The translations under genes and the position numbers were made by a program. DNA of 23,559 bases from CAYGTK01 sp964352775 (GTDB taxonomy: Bacteria > Bacteroidota > Bacteroidia > Chitinophagales > CAIOSU01), in contig CAYGTK010000040.1 in NCBI GenBank assembly GCA_964352775.1, positions 1 through 23,559 of the forward strand, given 5' to 3'. This document shows positions 15,533 to 23,184 of this stretch, one piece after another. Position 1 is the stretch's first letter, and each line of letters opens with the position of its first letter. The notes beneath the pieces were generated by a model. That model was not told the DNA's origin. It made no database searches and worked only from the letters and a program-made list of their open reading frames with translations.

Positions 15533-16723
15533 TTAGGCTGCCTTGCGATAGAAGTAAACATAATGCCCAGCCCTTACACCTAGTAGAATTAGCAGCGGAA
15601 TTAGACTGAAATGCATCTGCTGCCACCAGAAAGGCCAGCCCAATAAAAGGAGGATAAGAATAGCCAAAGTTATACTGAAATAGCCGGTCAACTTAGCACG
15701 CATAGACTTGCGAAATAGCATGAACGCCACGAAGAAATGCGTAGGTAGTGCCCAGGCTACATCTAAGTTATATTGCGTAGGGTAGTGGCTGGTAAATAAC
15801 CACACCGTAACAAAGAACACCCCAATAAAACCGACCACACCGAACCAAAAGCCATCGTACCAAAGTGCGATAGTGCCGCGCTTTATATCTCGCCAAGTGA
15901 TGAATAGGGTAAGCAGCAAAAGTATACCGAACAATAGGGTTGGGGTAAACCAAGTGCTGTTGCCTGCTGTAGGCACCCCTTGGTAAATTATCTTCGTTTC
16001 CTTCACTAATGGTTCTTCACCAGTGGCGGTCTTTATTTTAGCCTTTTCTATGGCCATCATCAAGTAGTCGGGCAAAAACATGTGCTCCATGGGGCTGGCA
16101 TGGTGATTAATGGTAGATGCCATGGTAAGGTCGATACCTAAATCGCCCCAAGGTTGTTTCTCCTCCAGATACTCATCAGTAAGGTCGCGGATACTTTTAG
16201 GTTCGGTAAGGTGGTCGCTGTTCCAGATAATGATGCTATCAGCAGCATCTATTAATACATCCCGTGGGCGGGTGGCGCAGTTATCGTAAAAGTAATCGTA
16301 TAAGTAGGTGCGGTTCTCTGGCTGGGCATTCCAATACAGGAAATCGTACAGGGCTTGCTTTTGCTGGGGGCTAAAGTTGAGTACCTGCTGGGTCAATGTT
16401 CTATCATCGCGCACATAGCCTATGGTAAACCTACGTAGCGACTGTACCCCGAGTACATAGTACAGATCGCCTTTGGCAAAGTTGAAATAGAATTTGAGTG
16501 GGGAAGGTCCAAAATCGAAAATGCCATAATTGAACACTTGAGCTATGCCATTATCAGGGTCGTTAACCAGTATGGCCGAGTGCCCAAAGGCCTCAAAAAG
16601 CTTTTCGCCTGGTGCGGCGGTAAGTACGCTTACCTCTGCATTTTCGCTCAGTTGCGTTGCTGCTACTAGGCTGTATGCCTGCAGTACTAACGCTAGAAGC
16701 ACTATGATTTCTTTTTTCACCAC
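15533..16723 (-). CDS. Lnb-type (DUF4105) periplasmic domain fused to membrane helices
   Basis: 396 residues starting at a GTG (16723 or 16720); no ATG is available near the signal peptide. Residues ~25-240 are a DUF4105 / Lnb N-terminal domain: VLTAAPGEKLFEAFGHSAI (H48), NYGIFDF, FYFNFAKGDLYYVL, and YFYDNCATRPRD (C149). The His and Cys fit a papain/NlpC-like catalytic pair, though activity is not established. A C-terminal block has about five membrane helices between ~258 and 392 (for example 258-276 and 292-320). The HYPTQYNLDVAWALP segment between helices is typical of the Bacteroidota version. 61 nt separates it from the lipoprotein gene on the same strand, so it may head the operon. Confidence 0.88.
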   Translation of the reverse strand: MVKKEIIVLLALVLQAYSLVAATQLSENAEVSVLTAAPGEKLFEAFGHSAILVNDPDNGIAQVFNYGIFDFGPSPLKFYFNFAKGDLYYVLGVQSLRRFTIGYVRDDRTLTQQVLNFSPQQKQALYDFLYWNAQPENRTYLYDYFYDNCATRPRDVLIDAADSIIIWNSDHLTEPKSIRDLTDEYLEEKQPWGDLGIDLTMASTINHHASPMEHMFLPDYLMMAIEKAKIKTATGEEPLVKETKIIYQGVPTAGNSTWFTPTLLFGILLLLTLFITWRDIKRGTIALWYDGFWFGVVGFIGVFFVTVWLFTSHYPTQYNLDVAWALPTHFFVAFMLFRKSMRAKLTGYFSITLAILILLLLGWPFWWQQMHFSLIPLLILLGVRAGHYVYFYRKAA

Positions 16724-16758
16724 CCAAAACTACTGAAATGCTTCATTTATCAATACAC

Positions 16759-16789
16759 TTGATGTGTTTTACAATTCGATGTATATTCG
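16759..16789 (+). promoter_or_regulatory. Candidate Bacteroidota -33/-7 promoter
   Basis: TTG at 16759-16761 and TATATTCG at 16782-16789 (7 of 8 to TAnnTTTG) are spaced by 20 nt, the normal distance. The box is 22 nt before the ATG at 16812. Confidence 0.45.
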
Positions 16790-16811
16790 GGCTGCATCTA
16801 GATAACAGCCC

Positions 16812-17381
16812 ATGAAACCTTTATTTACTATCTTTTTTTCCGTTTTACTTTTTTCCATTGCGCCTGCGCAGAATCTGGCAAAAGGAAAGATCAGTTTTAA
16901 CCAAGCTATAGCCTTATTAGGTTATGGCGAGAAGTATGATCAGTTCCAGCAGCTTTGGTTGAGTAATAGGTATTCCTTTGAGCGGAAGAGTTTTAGAGAG
17001 CAGACCTCTTATACCGGAATAGGTATTAAGTATGAATTTGAGAAATCGATAACTGGGCTTGCGTTAGTAGCTAAGCGAGTGAATTTTACTTTATCGGCCT
17101 TTTCAGGAGATCTACCAGAAGAACTTCACCCTAAAACCAGCTACGCTCGATCGGTAAGCTTAATGAAAGAGAAAGGGTACACCAATATAGTTACCAGCGA
17201 AGCAAAAGGATTGGAAGTGGTAGAAGCCGACTTTATACAAGAAGGTAGAAAGTACCACATAAAGCTGGTATATGAGTATAGTGGAAAATCAGGACCGTCT
17301 ACCATATTTGTTAGCATGCCGCAGACCCAAGCCGCTGTAGCACCTGTACCGCCCACACCACCTACACCTGCTGCTGAGTAG
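16812..17381 (+). CDS. Secreted protein with proline-rich tail, unknown function
   Basis: 189 residues. Signal peptide MKPLFTIFFSVLLFSIAPAQ; no lipobox. The mature part looks like an alpha/beta domain in two similar halves: Gly-Glu-Lys near 40 and LSNRYSFERKSFREQTSY, then residues ~60-150 with alternating strands and a RSVSLMKEKGYTNIVTSEA helix-strand unit. The last 17 residues are a Pro/Ala/Thr linker (VPPTPPTPAAE), as if a further domain had been lost or the tail threads the wall. It ends 2 nt before the stop of the convergent DinB-like gene. No family recognised. Confidence 0.75.
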   Translation: MKPLFTIFFSVLLFSIAPAQNLAKGKISFNQAIALLGYGEKYDQFQQLWLSNRYSFERKSFREQTSYTGIGIKYEFEKSITGLALVAKRVNFTLSAFSGDLPEELHPKTSYARSVSLMKEKGYTNIVTSEAKGLEVVEADFIQEGRKYHIKLVYEYSGKSGPSTIFVSMPQTQAAVAPVPPTPPTPAAE

Positions 17382-17383
17382 GT

Positions 17384-17881
17384 TTAAACTGTTTTTATAC
17401 TATACATTTTACACAGCAAGCCTAAGTGGCCACAGTGGCTGCCCTCGTGGCGTATGGCGTGAATAATAGCGGTGCGCTTGGTTGTTTCTTCTCCAAAGCC
17501 AATGCCAGTTAAGTTCTGCTCATCTAAGGCACTGTCGGGCATATCGTTCAAAAAATCCATACAGGTTTGGTGTACTTGTTTGAAATAGCCCAATGCGTTC
17601 TTTATGTCGGGAAAGTTTTTAATATCCTCGGGCTTGCTACCGAAAGTGAATTGATCTTGCCAAGGCACATCTATCACTGGGCCACCACAACTAGACAGTA
17701 CCAACATATTCTCTGCCCAAGTAATGTGGCATAGCTCCCACATGGGGCTGTTAAATTTTTTATCGTCTAACTCAAAGCGGTGATGCATATCTACCTCTTT
17801 CATTCTGCTGAAATACCAGCGGGTAAGGTTTCGCGTTACGTCTAAAGTTTTAGCAAGGCTTGCTACCTGTGGATTATCCAT
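17384..17881 (-). CDS. DinB/YfiT-like putative metal-dependent protein
   Basis: 165 residues, the normal size for the DinB four-helix bundle family. The expected histidines are present: H52 in PMWELCHITWAEN and the pair H145 and H149 in RHEGSHCGHLG (with H141 and H152 close by). They would hold one divalent metal ion. Members act as thiol-dependent transferases or damage-linked enzymes, but many have no known reaction, and the substrate here is unknown. Signal-free and cytosolic. The gene ends tail-to-tail, 2 nt from its neighbour, and its start faces the type B T9SS gene. TAGTTTTC at 17904-17897 on the minus strand may be its -7 box. Confidence 0.88.
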   Translation of the reverse strand: MDNPQVASLAKTLDVTRNLTRWYFSRMKEVDMHHRFELDDKKFNSPMWELCHITWAENMLVLSSCGGPVIDVPWQDQFTFGSKPEDIKNFPDIKNALGYFKQVHQTCMDFLNDMPDSALDEQNLTGIGFGEETTKRTAIIHAIRHEGSHCGHLGLLCKMYSIKTV

Positions 17882-17991
17882 GATATAAATTTGTACGAAA
17901 ACTAATCATCTTTTGTAGAACCTTGGTAGATGTATTCCATAAAGTGATCTATCTTATTGCATCCTTTTAGTTTAACCAAATATTTTCAGTT

Positions 17992-18918
17992 TTGAGGACT
18001 TCATTCATCATGTTCGCTTTTCTATCCTTTATCTGTATTACTGCCCAAGTTTACGGGATGAACGCGCCAACGGTATACGGTACTTACATCACAGGTGAAG
18101 GCAATGTGCCTTGTGTTCAAAACTCAATTAAGCGAACGATATGCGAAGGAGAACTGCTAAGAGTGGGCAGCTCTATTTACAGCGCGACAGGAAGTTATAG
18201 TGATACACTAGCCACTTCATTTGGTTGCGACAGTATTGTAGATTTGGAGTTATCTGTTATGCCGATTGCTTTGGAAATGATAGCAGTTAGTATTTGCGAA
18301 GGAGATACTTATCTATTGGAATCTACTCCATATACTTTTTCTGGAGTGTATACAAGCAAACTACAAAACGCCACAGGTTGTGATAGCATAGTTGAGCTGA
18401 CCTTAACTGTAATAGAAGGGCTGGACCAAGGTAGCTACCAAGAAGTGGAACTTTGTTTTGGAGAGACTATCACACTAGAAGTAGATGATGATCTGGAAAT
18501 GCGGGAGTGGAGCACTAGTGAGACTACTAGAGTTATAGAAGTTGATAGTAATGGGGTCTATTGGGTAGAACAAGCGGATCAGAATGGATGTACCAGAACG
18601 GATACTATCTCCATATTTACGGTAGACTGTAATGCCTTTTGCACCGTCTATTTTCCTGATGCCATAAGCCTTAGTAGTGATGGCGAATACGATCGATTTC
18701 AAGTGTTGTATGAAGATAGTAGAACACGATTAAGCGATTACGGCCTACAGATATACAATAAGTGGGGAGAAATGGTATTTAAAACAGAAGACCCCAATGT
18801 GGCTTGGTACGGTATGGCTGGTAGTGAGCCCGCTGAGCTAGGTACCTACAATTATATTGTAGAGTATACTTGTAATGATAAGCAGAATGTAGCTTCAGGA
18901 AAGGTTCTATTGCGCTAG
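17992..18918 (+). CDS. T9SS type B (gliding-associated CTD) surface protein
   Basis: 308 residues. The start is uncertain: TTG at 17992 gives a signal peptide with an Arg (MRTSFIMFAFLSF...), while ATG at 18010 lacks a positive charge. Two repeats of the ICEG(D/E) ... GCDSIVxLxLxV type lie at ~48-90 and ~96-138, the same kind as in the paralogue pair at 8159-11578. A third beta domain follows (~145-215). Residues 217-308 match the gliding-motility-associated C-terminal domain (type B sorting): YFPDAISLSSDGEYDRF, IYNKWGEMVFKT, WYGMAGSEPAELGTYNYIVEY, ending GKVLLR. Its 3' end overlaps the convergent protease gene by 12 nt. Confidence 0.85.
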   Translation: MRTSFIMFAFLSFICITAQVYGMNAPTVYGTYITGEGNVPCVQNSIKRTICEGELLRVGSSIYSATGSYSDTLATSFGCDSIVDLELSVMPIALEMIAVSICEGDTYLLESTPYTFSGVYTSKLQNATGCDSIVELTLTVIEGLDQGSYQEVELCFGETITLEVDDDLEMREWSTSETTRVIEVDSNGVYWVEQADQNGCTRTDTISIFTVDCNAFCTVYFPDAISLSSDGEYDRFQVLYEDSRTRLSDYGLQIYNKWGEMVFKTEDPNVAWYGMAGSEPAELGTYNYIVEYTCNDKQNVASGKVLLR

Positions 18919-20550
18919 ATCACTCTTTCCGCTCAGCTTCTCTTTATACTCTGCCCTGTTATGCAACAAACGAACCGACTCGATAACTACAGGGTCTATC
19001 TCGTTCAGTAGGGGGTAGAATCCATTGTTGCGCCATATTTGACGGGCGATGTAAGCGCTTAAGTAAGTTCTGGTCTTAGCTTCTACAGGGGCCATGTATT
19101 CCACCGTAATTTTTGGCGATAGGGCATTCATATGCGCTATATAGCCTTGGTAAACGCTATCGGGTAGTTGGTAGTTGGCTTTGTAGTCGTTTATGTCTTT
19201 GTAATCCTTAAAGGCCTCTAAGTTCTGTGCGTAGTAGTCATAAATGTACTGCTGCAATTGACTGCGCACTCGCGACCATAGGTCAACATTAGCTGTATCT
19301 ATCGGTATGAACACGTCTGGCATAATACCGCCACCACCATATACTGGTCGGCCATTTGCTGTGTAGAATAGTAGCGAGTCGGGTAAAGAAATGCTGTCTG
19401 CTGACAGCAACTCACCGCTCATGTAACGGTCGTATACTTCTTCATTGTAGCTTGTTCCTTCGCCATTTTCATAGGGCTTCTGTATGCTTCTGCCCGATGG
19501 GGTGTAGTAGCGTGCTACGGTCAGTCTCACTTCCGAACCATCTTGAAGTTTATACTGCTCTTGCACCAAACCTTTCCCGAACGAACGGCGACCTACGATC
19601 AAACCACGGTCTTTATCTTGAATGGCACCAGCCACTATCTCGCTAGCCGATGCTGAACCCTCATCTATCAGAATAGCCAGTTGACCACCCTCAAATAGGC
19701 CAGGTAGACTTTTGGTCTTGTAATCGTTCTGGCTGTAATTTCTGCCTTTGGTGTATACTATCAGTTCGTTGGCGGGTAATAGTTCGTCTATCAGTTCAGT
19801 AGCTTGATTCAATAATCCACCAGGATTATCGCGCAGATCGACAATAAGCTTGCGGATTCCTTGTTCGTCCATTTTGCGAATGGCTCTTAAAAACTCTGTG
19901 TAAGTAGTTTCGCTAAAGCGATTCACCTTAATGTAACCCGTAAGGCTATCTATCATGTAAGCCACGTCTACACTGTAAAGGGGTATTTTGTCGCGGGTGA
20001 TGGTAAAGTCGAGCAGTTCCTTAACTCCAGGCCTTAATATACTTATGTTTACATCGGTTTCTTTCGGGCCGCGCAGTTTGCTCACCACATCCAGATCGCG
20101 GAAGCCGATGCCCGCTATTAGGGTGTCCTCTATCTTAATTATCTTATCACCTGCCTGTATACCCAGTGTTTCTGATGGCCCACCAGCAATAGCCGATACT
20201 ACCATTACGGTATCTTTCACAATAAAGAACTCAATACCGATACCCTCAAAGGCACCTGCCATATCTTCACTGATAGACTTGACCTCTTTCTTGGCGATGT
20301 AGAAGGAGTGGGGGTCTAGCTTATCTACTATTTCTTTGGTCAGTTCGTCAAGTAACAGGTTTTGATCGATGGTGTCTACATATTGCACCTTCAGTAATCC
20401 TAGTAGTTCAGTTACCTTGTTGTTCTCTTGTTTGGAAAATAGAGAAGAACGGCCTTGCATAGAATCGCTCAGCTTATAGCCAAACAACATACCCACGGCC
20501 ATAATAGCCGCGAAAAGGAAAGGATAGAGGAATTGATACTTTTTATTCAT
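18907..20550 (-). CDS. S41 C-terminal processing peptidase (CtpA/Prc family)
   Basis: 547 residues, the usual length for this family in Bacteroidota. An N-terminal membrane anchor or signal (residues 6-25) is followed by a helical segment, a PDZ domain at ~95-180 (EGIGIEF; AGGPSETLGIQAGDKI), then the S41 protease domain. The catalytic Ser301 sits in GSASASE (298-304) and Lys326 in SFGKG (323-327); the spacing of 25 matches the Ser/Lys dyad of E. coli Prc. It would process or degrade envelope proteins by their C-termini. A TAACTTCG at 20572-20565 is a possible -7 box close to the start. It is a single gene, well separated from the next upstream gene by a terminator. Confidence 0.94.
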   Translation of the reverse strand: MNKKYQFLYPFLFAAIMAVGMLFGYKLSDSMQGRSSLFSKQENNKVTELLGLLKVQYVDTIDQNLLLDELTKEIVDKLDPHSFYIAKKEVKSISEDMAGAFEGIGIEFFIVKDTVMVVSAIAGGPSETLGIQAGDKIIKIEDTLIAGIGFRDLDVVSKLRGPKETDVNISILRPGVKELLDFTITRDKIPLYSVDVAYMIDSLTGYIKVNRFSETTYTEFLRAIRKMDEQGIRKLIVDLRDNPGGLLNQATELIDELLPANELIVYTKGRNYSQNDYKTKSLPGLFEGGQLAILIDEGSASASEIVAGAIQDKDRGLIVGRRSFGKGLVQEQYKLQDGSEVRLTVARYYTPSGRSIQKPYENGEGTSYNEEVYDRYMSGELLSADSISLPDSLLFYTANGRPVYGGGGIMPDVFIPIDTANVDLWSRVRSQLQQYIYDYYAQNLEAFKDYKDINDYKANYQLPDSVYQGYIAHMNALSPKITVEYMAPVEAKTRTYLSAYIARQIWRNNGFYPLLNEIDPVVIESVRLLHNRAEYKEKLSGKSDLAQ

Positions 20551-20564
20551 GTTTATACCGCCTG

Positions 20565-20572
20565 CGAAGTTA
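20565..20572 (-). promoter_or_regulatory. Candidate -7 box for the S41 protease
   Basis: TAACTTCG on the minus strand matches TAnnTTTG at 7 of 8 positions, 14 nt before the ATG. No well-spaced -33 TTG was found. Confidence 0.3.
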
Positions 20573-20634
20573 TTGGAAATAAAACAATTTTCGGGCCAAT
20601 AGTTCGCTTTAGGCCTTTCATTGGTCTAAATACA

Positions 20635-20670
20635 AAAGCGGCTTTATCTAGTTAAAGATAAAGCCGCTTT
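20635..20670. terminator. Strong intrinsic terminator hairpin
   Basis: A perfect 15-bp stem (AAAGCGGCTTTATCT at 20635-20649, complement at 20656-20670) closes a 6-nt loop. On the minus strand the 3' flank reads TTTTGTATTT. It most likely ends transcription from the minus-strand gene at 20807-21709 before the S41 gene. Confidence 0.88.
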
Positions 20671-20806
20671 ATTCACTACGAAACCGCCACTTCTTCAGCA
20701 CACATCCATTCAGTGCCTCCTATTCTCTCTCTCACATGGATGTTTCCATTCATCACTTGTGATGGCTTCGCTCCTTCGCCTCAATAAGTTCGTATCTATA
20801 GGTAAG

Positions 20807-21709
20807 CTANNNNNNNNNNGTACCGTCGGGGCGGGTAAGTACCATGCGGTAGTACACTGTTTCGCCTTCTACTTTCTGTGTGTCCTTAAATCTAAAGCTT
20901 ACTGTTACATCAGTCACTTTTGATTCAGGTACAGATGTTACCTCTTCAAATTCTTTGCCATCGTAGCTTCTTTCTACAATGTAGTTCTTGTATCGTCTGT
21001 TCTCGCTATTACGCAGGTTTATTTCAATAGCTCCCTTCTTCAATCGGGCTGCTAAGTGTAGGCTGTTGAAGATATTATTGCCACAGAAGCTTACGCTACT
21101 GGAATCAAGTCTTCCGCCTTCTACATTCATAAATTCTGGTGCGCATACATCGCTGCTGCCTTTAATGGTGCCTGTTTTAGAGTTAACCAAAGTGTGCGCA
21201 GCCATTACTTTACCGCCATTGCCTGCAATTCCTCCAGTATTATCCAGTATGTTACCTGCTAATAGTGTGGCACTGTTGTAAACTGTACCGGTATTTATCA
21301 TATCGGCAGTAGTTTCCAGTATGTCTTGATTGAATACATCACCGCGATTGGTCAATCCACCTATTAGGGTAGTGCCATGGTTGATGAATTTGCCTGTTTC
21401 TAATACTACTAGGTCTTTAGTACCTATTATACGGCCATCCTTTTCCACTATCAATAGTCCATTAACTACTAGGTCGGTGTTCAACTTGATGTGTTTATTA
21501 ATGATAACGGTATCGTCTTCCGATATTATGCTTTCAGGCATATCATCATCTTGCCAAACATTGTTAGCAGTATACTTACCGTGATTATCGGTAGTATAAG
21601 TAGTGGCCTGTGCTGCTGTAGCTAGGCCTAAAAGTGCTCCCACCAGTAAAACTGATGTAGCTTGCTTAACAGTGCGTAGGGTAGGAAAATGGGTAAAATT
21701 ATCCACCAT
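20807..21709 (-). CDS. Secreted repeat-rich beta-helix-like protein (3' end in gap)
   Basis: About 300 visible residues. An N-terminal signal region (SVLLVGALLGLATAAQA) follows a 15-residue hydrophilic lead. The mature part starts with a G8-like beta module (NNVWQDDDMPES, DDTVIINKHIKL, LVVNGLLIVEKDGRI), then about 100 residues of short Asn/Gly/Thr-rich repeats (INTGTVYNSATLLAGNILDNTGG) like a right-handed beta helix. Residues ~230-296 look like a fibronectin-type segment (IVERSYDGKEFEEV ... VYYRMVLTRPDG), which normally leads into a C-terminal sorting tail. The N run removes this end. As written the frame hits TAG right after the gap. The stretch after that TAG down to 20753 (LTYRYELIEAKERSHHK, stop) may be the real end. 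Confidence 0.72.
   Translation of the reverse strand: MVDNFTHFPTLRTVKQATSVLLVGALLGLATAAQATTYTTDNHGKYTANNVWQDDDMPESIISEDDTVIINKHIKLNTDLVVNGLLIVEKDGRIIGTKDLVVLETGKFINHGTTLIGGLTNRGDVFNQDILETTADMINTGTVYNSATLLAGNILDNTGGIAGNGGKVMAAHTLVNSKTGTIKGSSDVCAPEFMNVEGGRLDSSSVSFCGNNIFNSLHLAARLKKGAIEINLRNSENRRYKNYIVERSYDGKEFEEVTSVPESKVTDVTVSFRFKDTQKVEGETVYYRMVLTRPDGXXXX
20810..20819. other. Assembly gap (10 N)
   Basis: Ten Ns, probably of arbitrary length, sitting at the 3' end of the minus-strand beta-helix-like gene. The terminator at 20635-20670 lies beyond it. Confidence 0.95.
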
Positions 21710-21806
21710 TGTTAAGATTTTGCTGTGTGTGCCTTCTTTTACGGAACTGAAATGCGAAGGTTACGCAACTGGGCAAAAAGAAAATGGAACAGTAGGGGAG
21801 AGGCGG

Positions 21807-23057
21807 CTAAGATATGGCCCTGCGAAGGGTTTGCCATTCTTCTTTAAGATGAACCAAATGATGCAAGCGAAAGCTGCTGTGCTTGGTGTAGCGATAGTAT
21901 ACATACAATGCGCTTACGGCATAGGCCACACTGGTGCTAATGCCCGCACCCTTAACCCCCATAGTAGGTATTAGCCAAAAACCCAGCCCTAATGTAAATA
22001 CCAATGCAAAAGCAGCAGCAATGTTATTGACCATATAAAGCCCCTTACCGCTAAAGAAACTGGTAAGGGTAAAACCAAAGCCAAATATTAGAATACCAGG
22101 AGCTAGGTAGTAGAGCGGCAACTTAATGGAAATGAACTCTGGACCAAATACCCAGGCATATACTTGGTTGGGAATAGCCAGTATAAATAGCAAGCCCACC
22201 ACTAAAAACCAGAAATTGATCTTGGTGAAACTATCCGTTAATCGGATGCTATTTTGCTGTTCGGTTTCGTTGGCTACCTTGGTGTATTGTACTAAGCTAA
22301 TACTTCGCCCAATAAGCCAAAGTCCCTCCATAACATTTATAGCCATGGAGTAAACCCCTAGCTCGGCCCTGCCGATATAAGCATCTATCAAGTAGTAACT
22401 GAAGCGATAATTGAAGAAGTTGATGATGTTGCTCAGCTGCCCAATGAAGCCGAAGTTGATCACCTCTTTCAGCTTGCGAAAAGAGATTTTAGACCACTCT
22501 AAACCTATTAGTTTTATAACTGATAAAGTACTTAAAACGAAGCAGATAGCGTATGCTACATAAAGTGAGTAGATAAATGAGGTGTAGTCTCTGCTGCCTT
22601 CCACAAACACCATGTAAGCAAAGGGTGCTATAGTAGCAATAACCTGAATAACTGACAGTATATTGAACCAGCCCACCTTCTCTTTACCCAGTAGGAATTT
22701 AAGGTTGATGGAGAAGAGCGATAACAGAATAGACAGCCAAAGTAGGTGTAGCCATTCGCCATCGGCTGTTTGCCCACTGAAGTATAAAAGAGCGCTGCCC
22801 CCCACTCCCGTGACAACGGCCCAAATGTATCCTGGCCATAATAATTCACCCGCCTTTATACGTGGCGCAAGGTATACCACAGCGGTACCGCCAATGATGT
22901 CGTTTAAGTGCTGAATAATGGTAAGACTGGCAATGAACAGGCTGATAGCGCCCTTACCTTCCGCTCCCAAGAATTGAGCCTGTAGCAATAGGATAATGAA
23001 GTTGAGCCCAGTGGTCAACAATTTGGAAGAGAACGTACCTATTATACTGCGTAGCAT
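21807..23057 (-). CDS. Polysaccharide flippase, Wzx/MATE-like superfamily
   Basis: 416 residues with 12 or so hydrophobic helices. The start (MLRSIIGTFSSKLLTTGLNFIILLLQAQFLGAEGKGAISL) is typical of oligosaccharide flippases, with the FLGAEGKG loop after helix 1. Later helices carry the family pattern FGFIGQLSNIINFFNYRFSYYLIDAYIGRAELGVYSMAINVMEGLW (about 198-243). Such proteins flip lipid-linked sugars across the inner membrane for surface polysaccharide assembly. No glycosyltransferases lie next to it in this window, so the glycan pathway is unknown. The start codon is 128 nt from the sigma gene that diverges from it, so the intergenic region holds both promoters. Confidence 0.9.
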   Translation of the reverse strand: MLRSIIGTFSSKLLTTGLNFIILLLQAQFLGAEGKGAISLFIASLTIIQHLNDIIGGTAVVYLAPRIKAGELLWPGYIWAVVTGVGGSALLYFSGQTADGEWLHLLWLSILLSLFSINLKFLLGKEKVGWFNILSVIQVIATIAPFAYMVFVEGSRDYTSFIYSLYVAYAICFVLSTLSVIKLIGLEWSKISFRKLKEVINFGFIGQLSNIINFFNYRFSYYLIDAYIGRAELGVYSMAINVMEGLWLIGRSISLVQYTKVANETEQQNSIRLTDSFTKINFWFLVVGLLFILAIPNQVYAWVFGPEFISIKLPLYYLAPGILIFGFGFTLTSFFSGKGLYMVNNIAAAFALVFTLGLGFWLIPTMGVKGAGISTSVAYAVSALYVYYRYTKHSSFRLHHLVHLKEEWQTLRRAIS

Positions 23058-23124
23058 CGGCGGCTAAAATACGGATAGTGATGGATCGGTTAACGATGGA
23101 AGTGGGGAAGATGGTATGGGTTTC

Positions 23125-23155
23125 TTGGTCAAATTCTATCAAACATATAGTTTTT
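23125..23155 (+). promoter_or_regulatory. Candidate promoter for the second ECF sigma factor
   Basis: TTG at 23125-23127 and TAGTTTTT (7 of 8) at 23148-23155, with a 20-nt spacer, lie about 30 nt before the ATG at 23185. This fits the -33/-7 pattern of the housekeeping Bacteroidota sigma factor. Confidence 0.4.
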
Positions 23156-23184
23156 GCATATTTGGCTGGTAAAACCCAACAACA

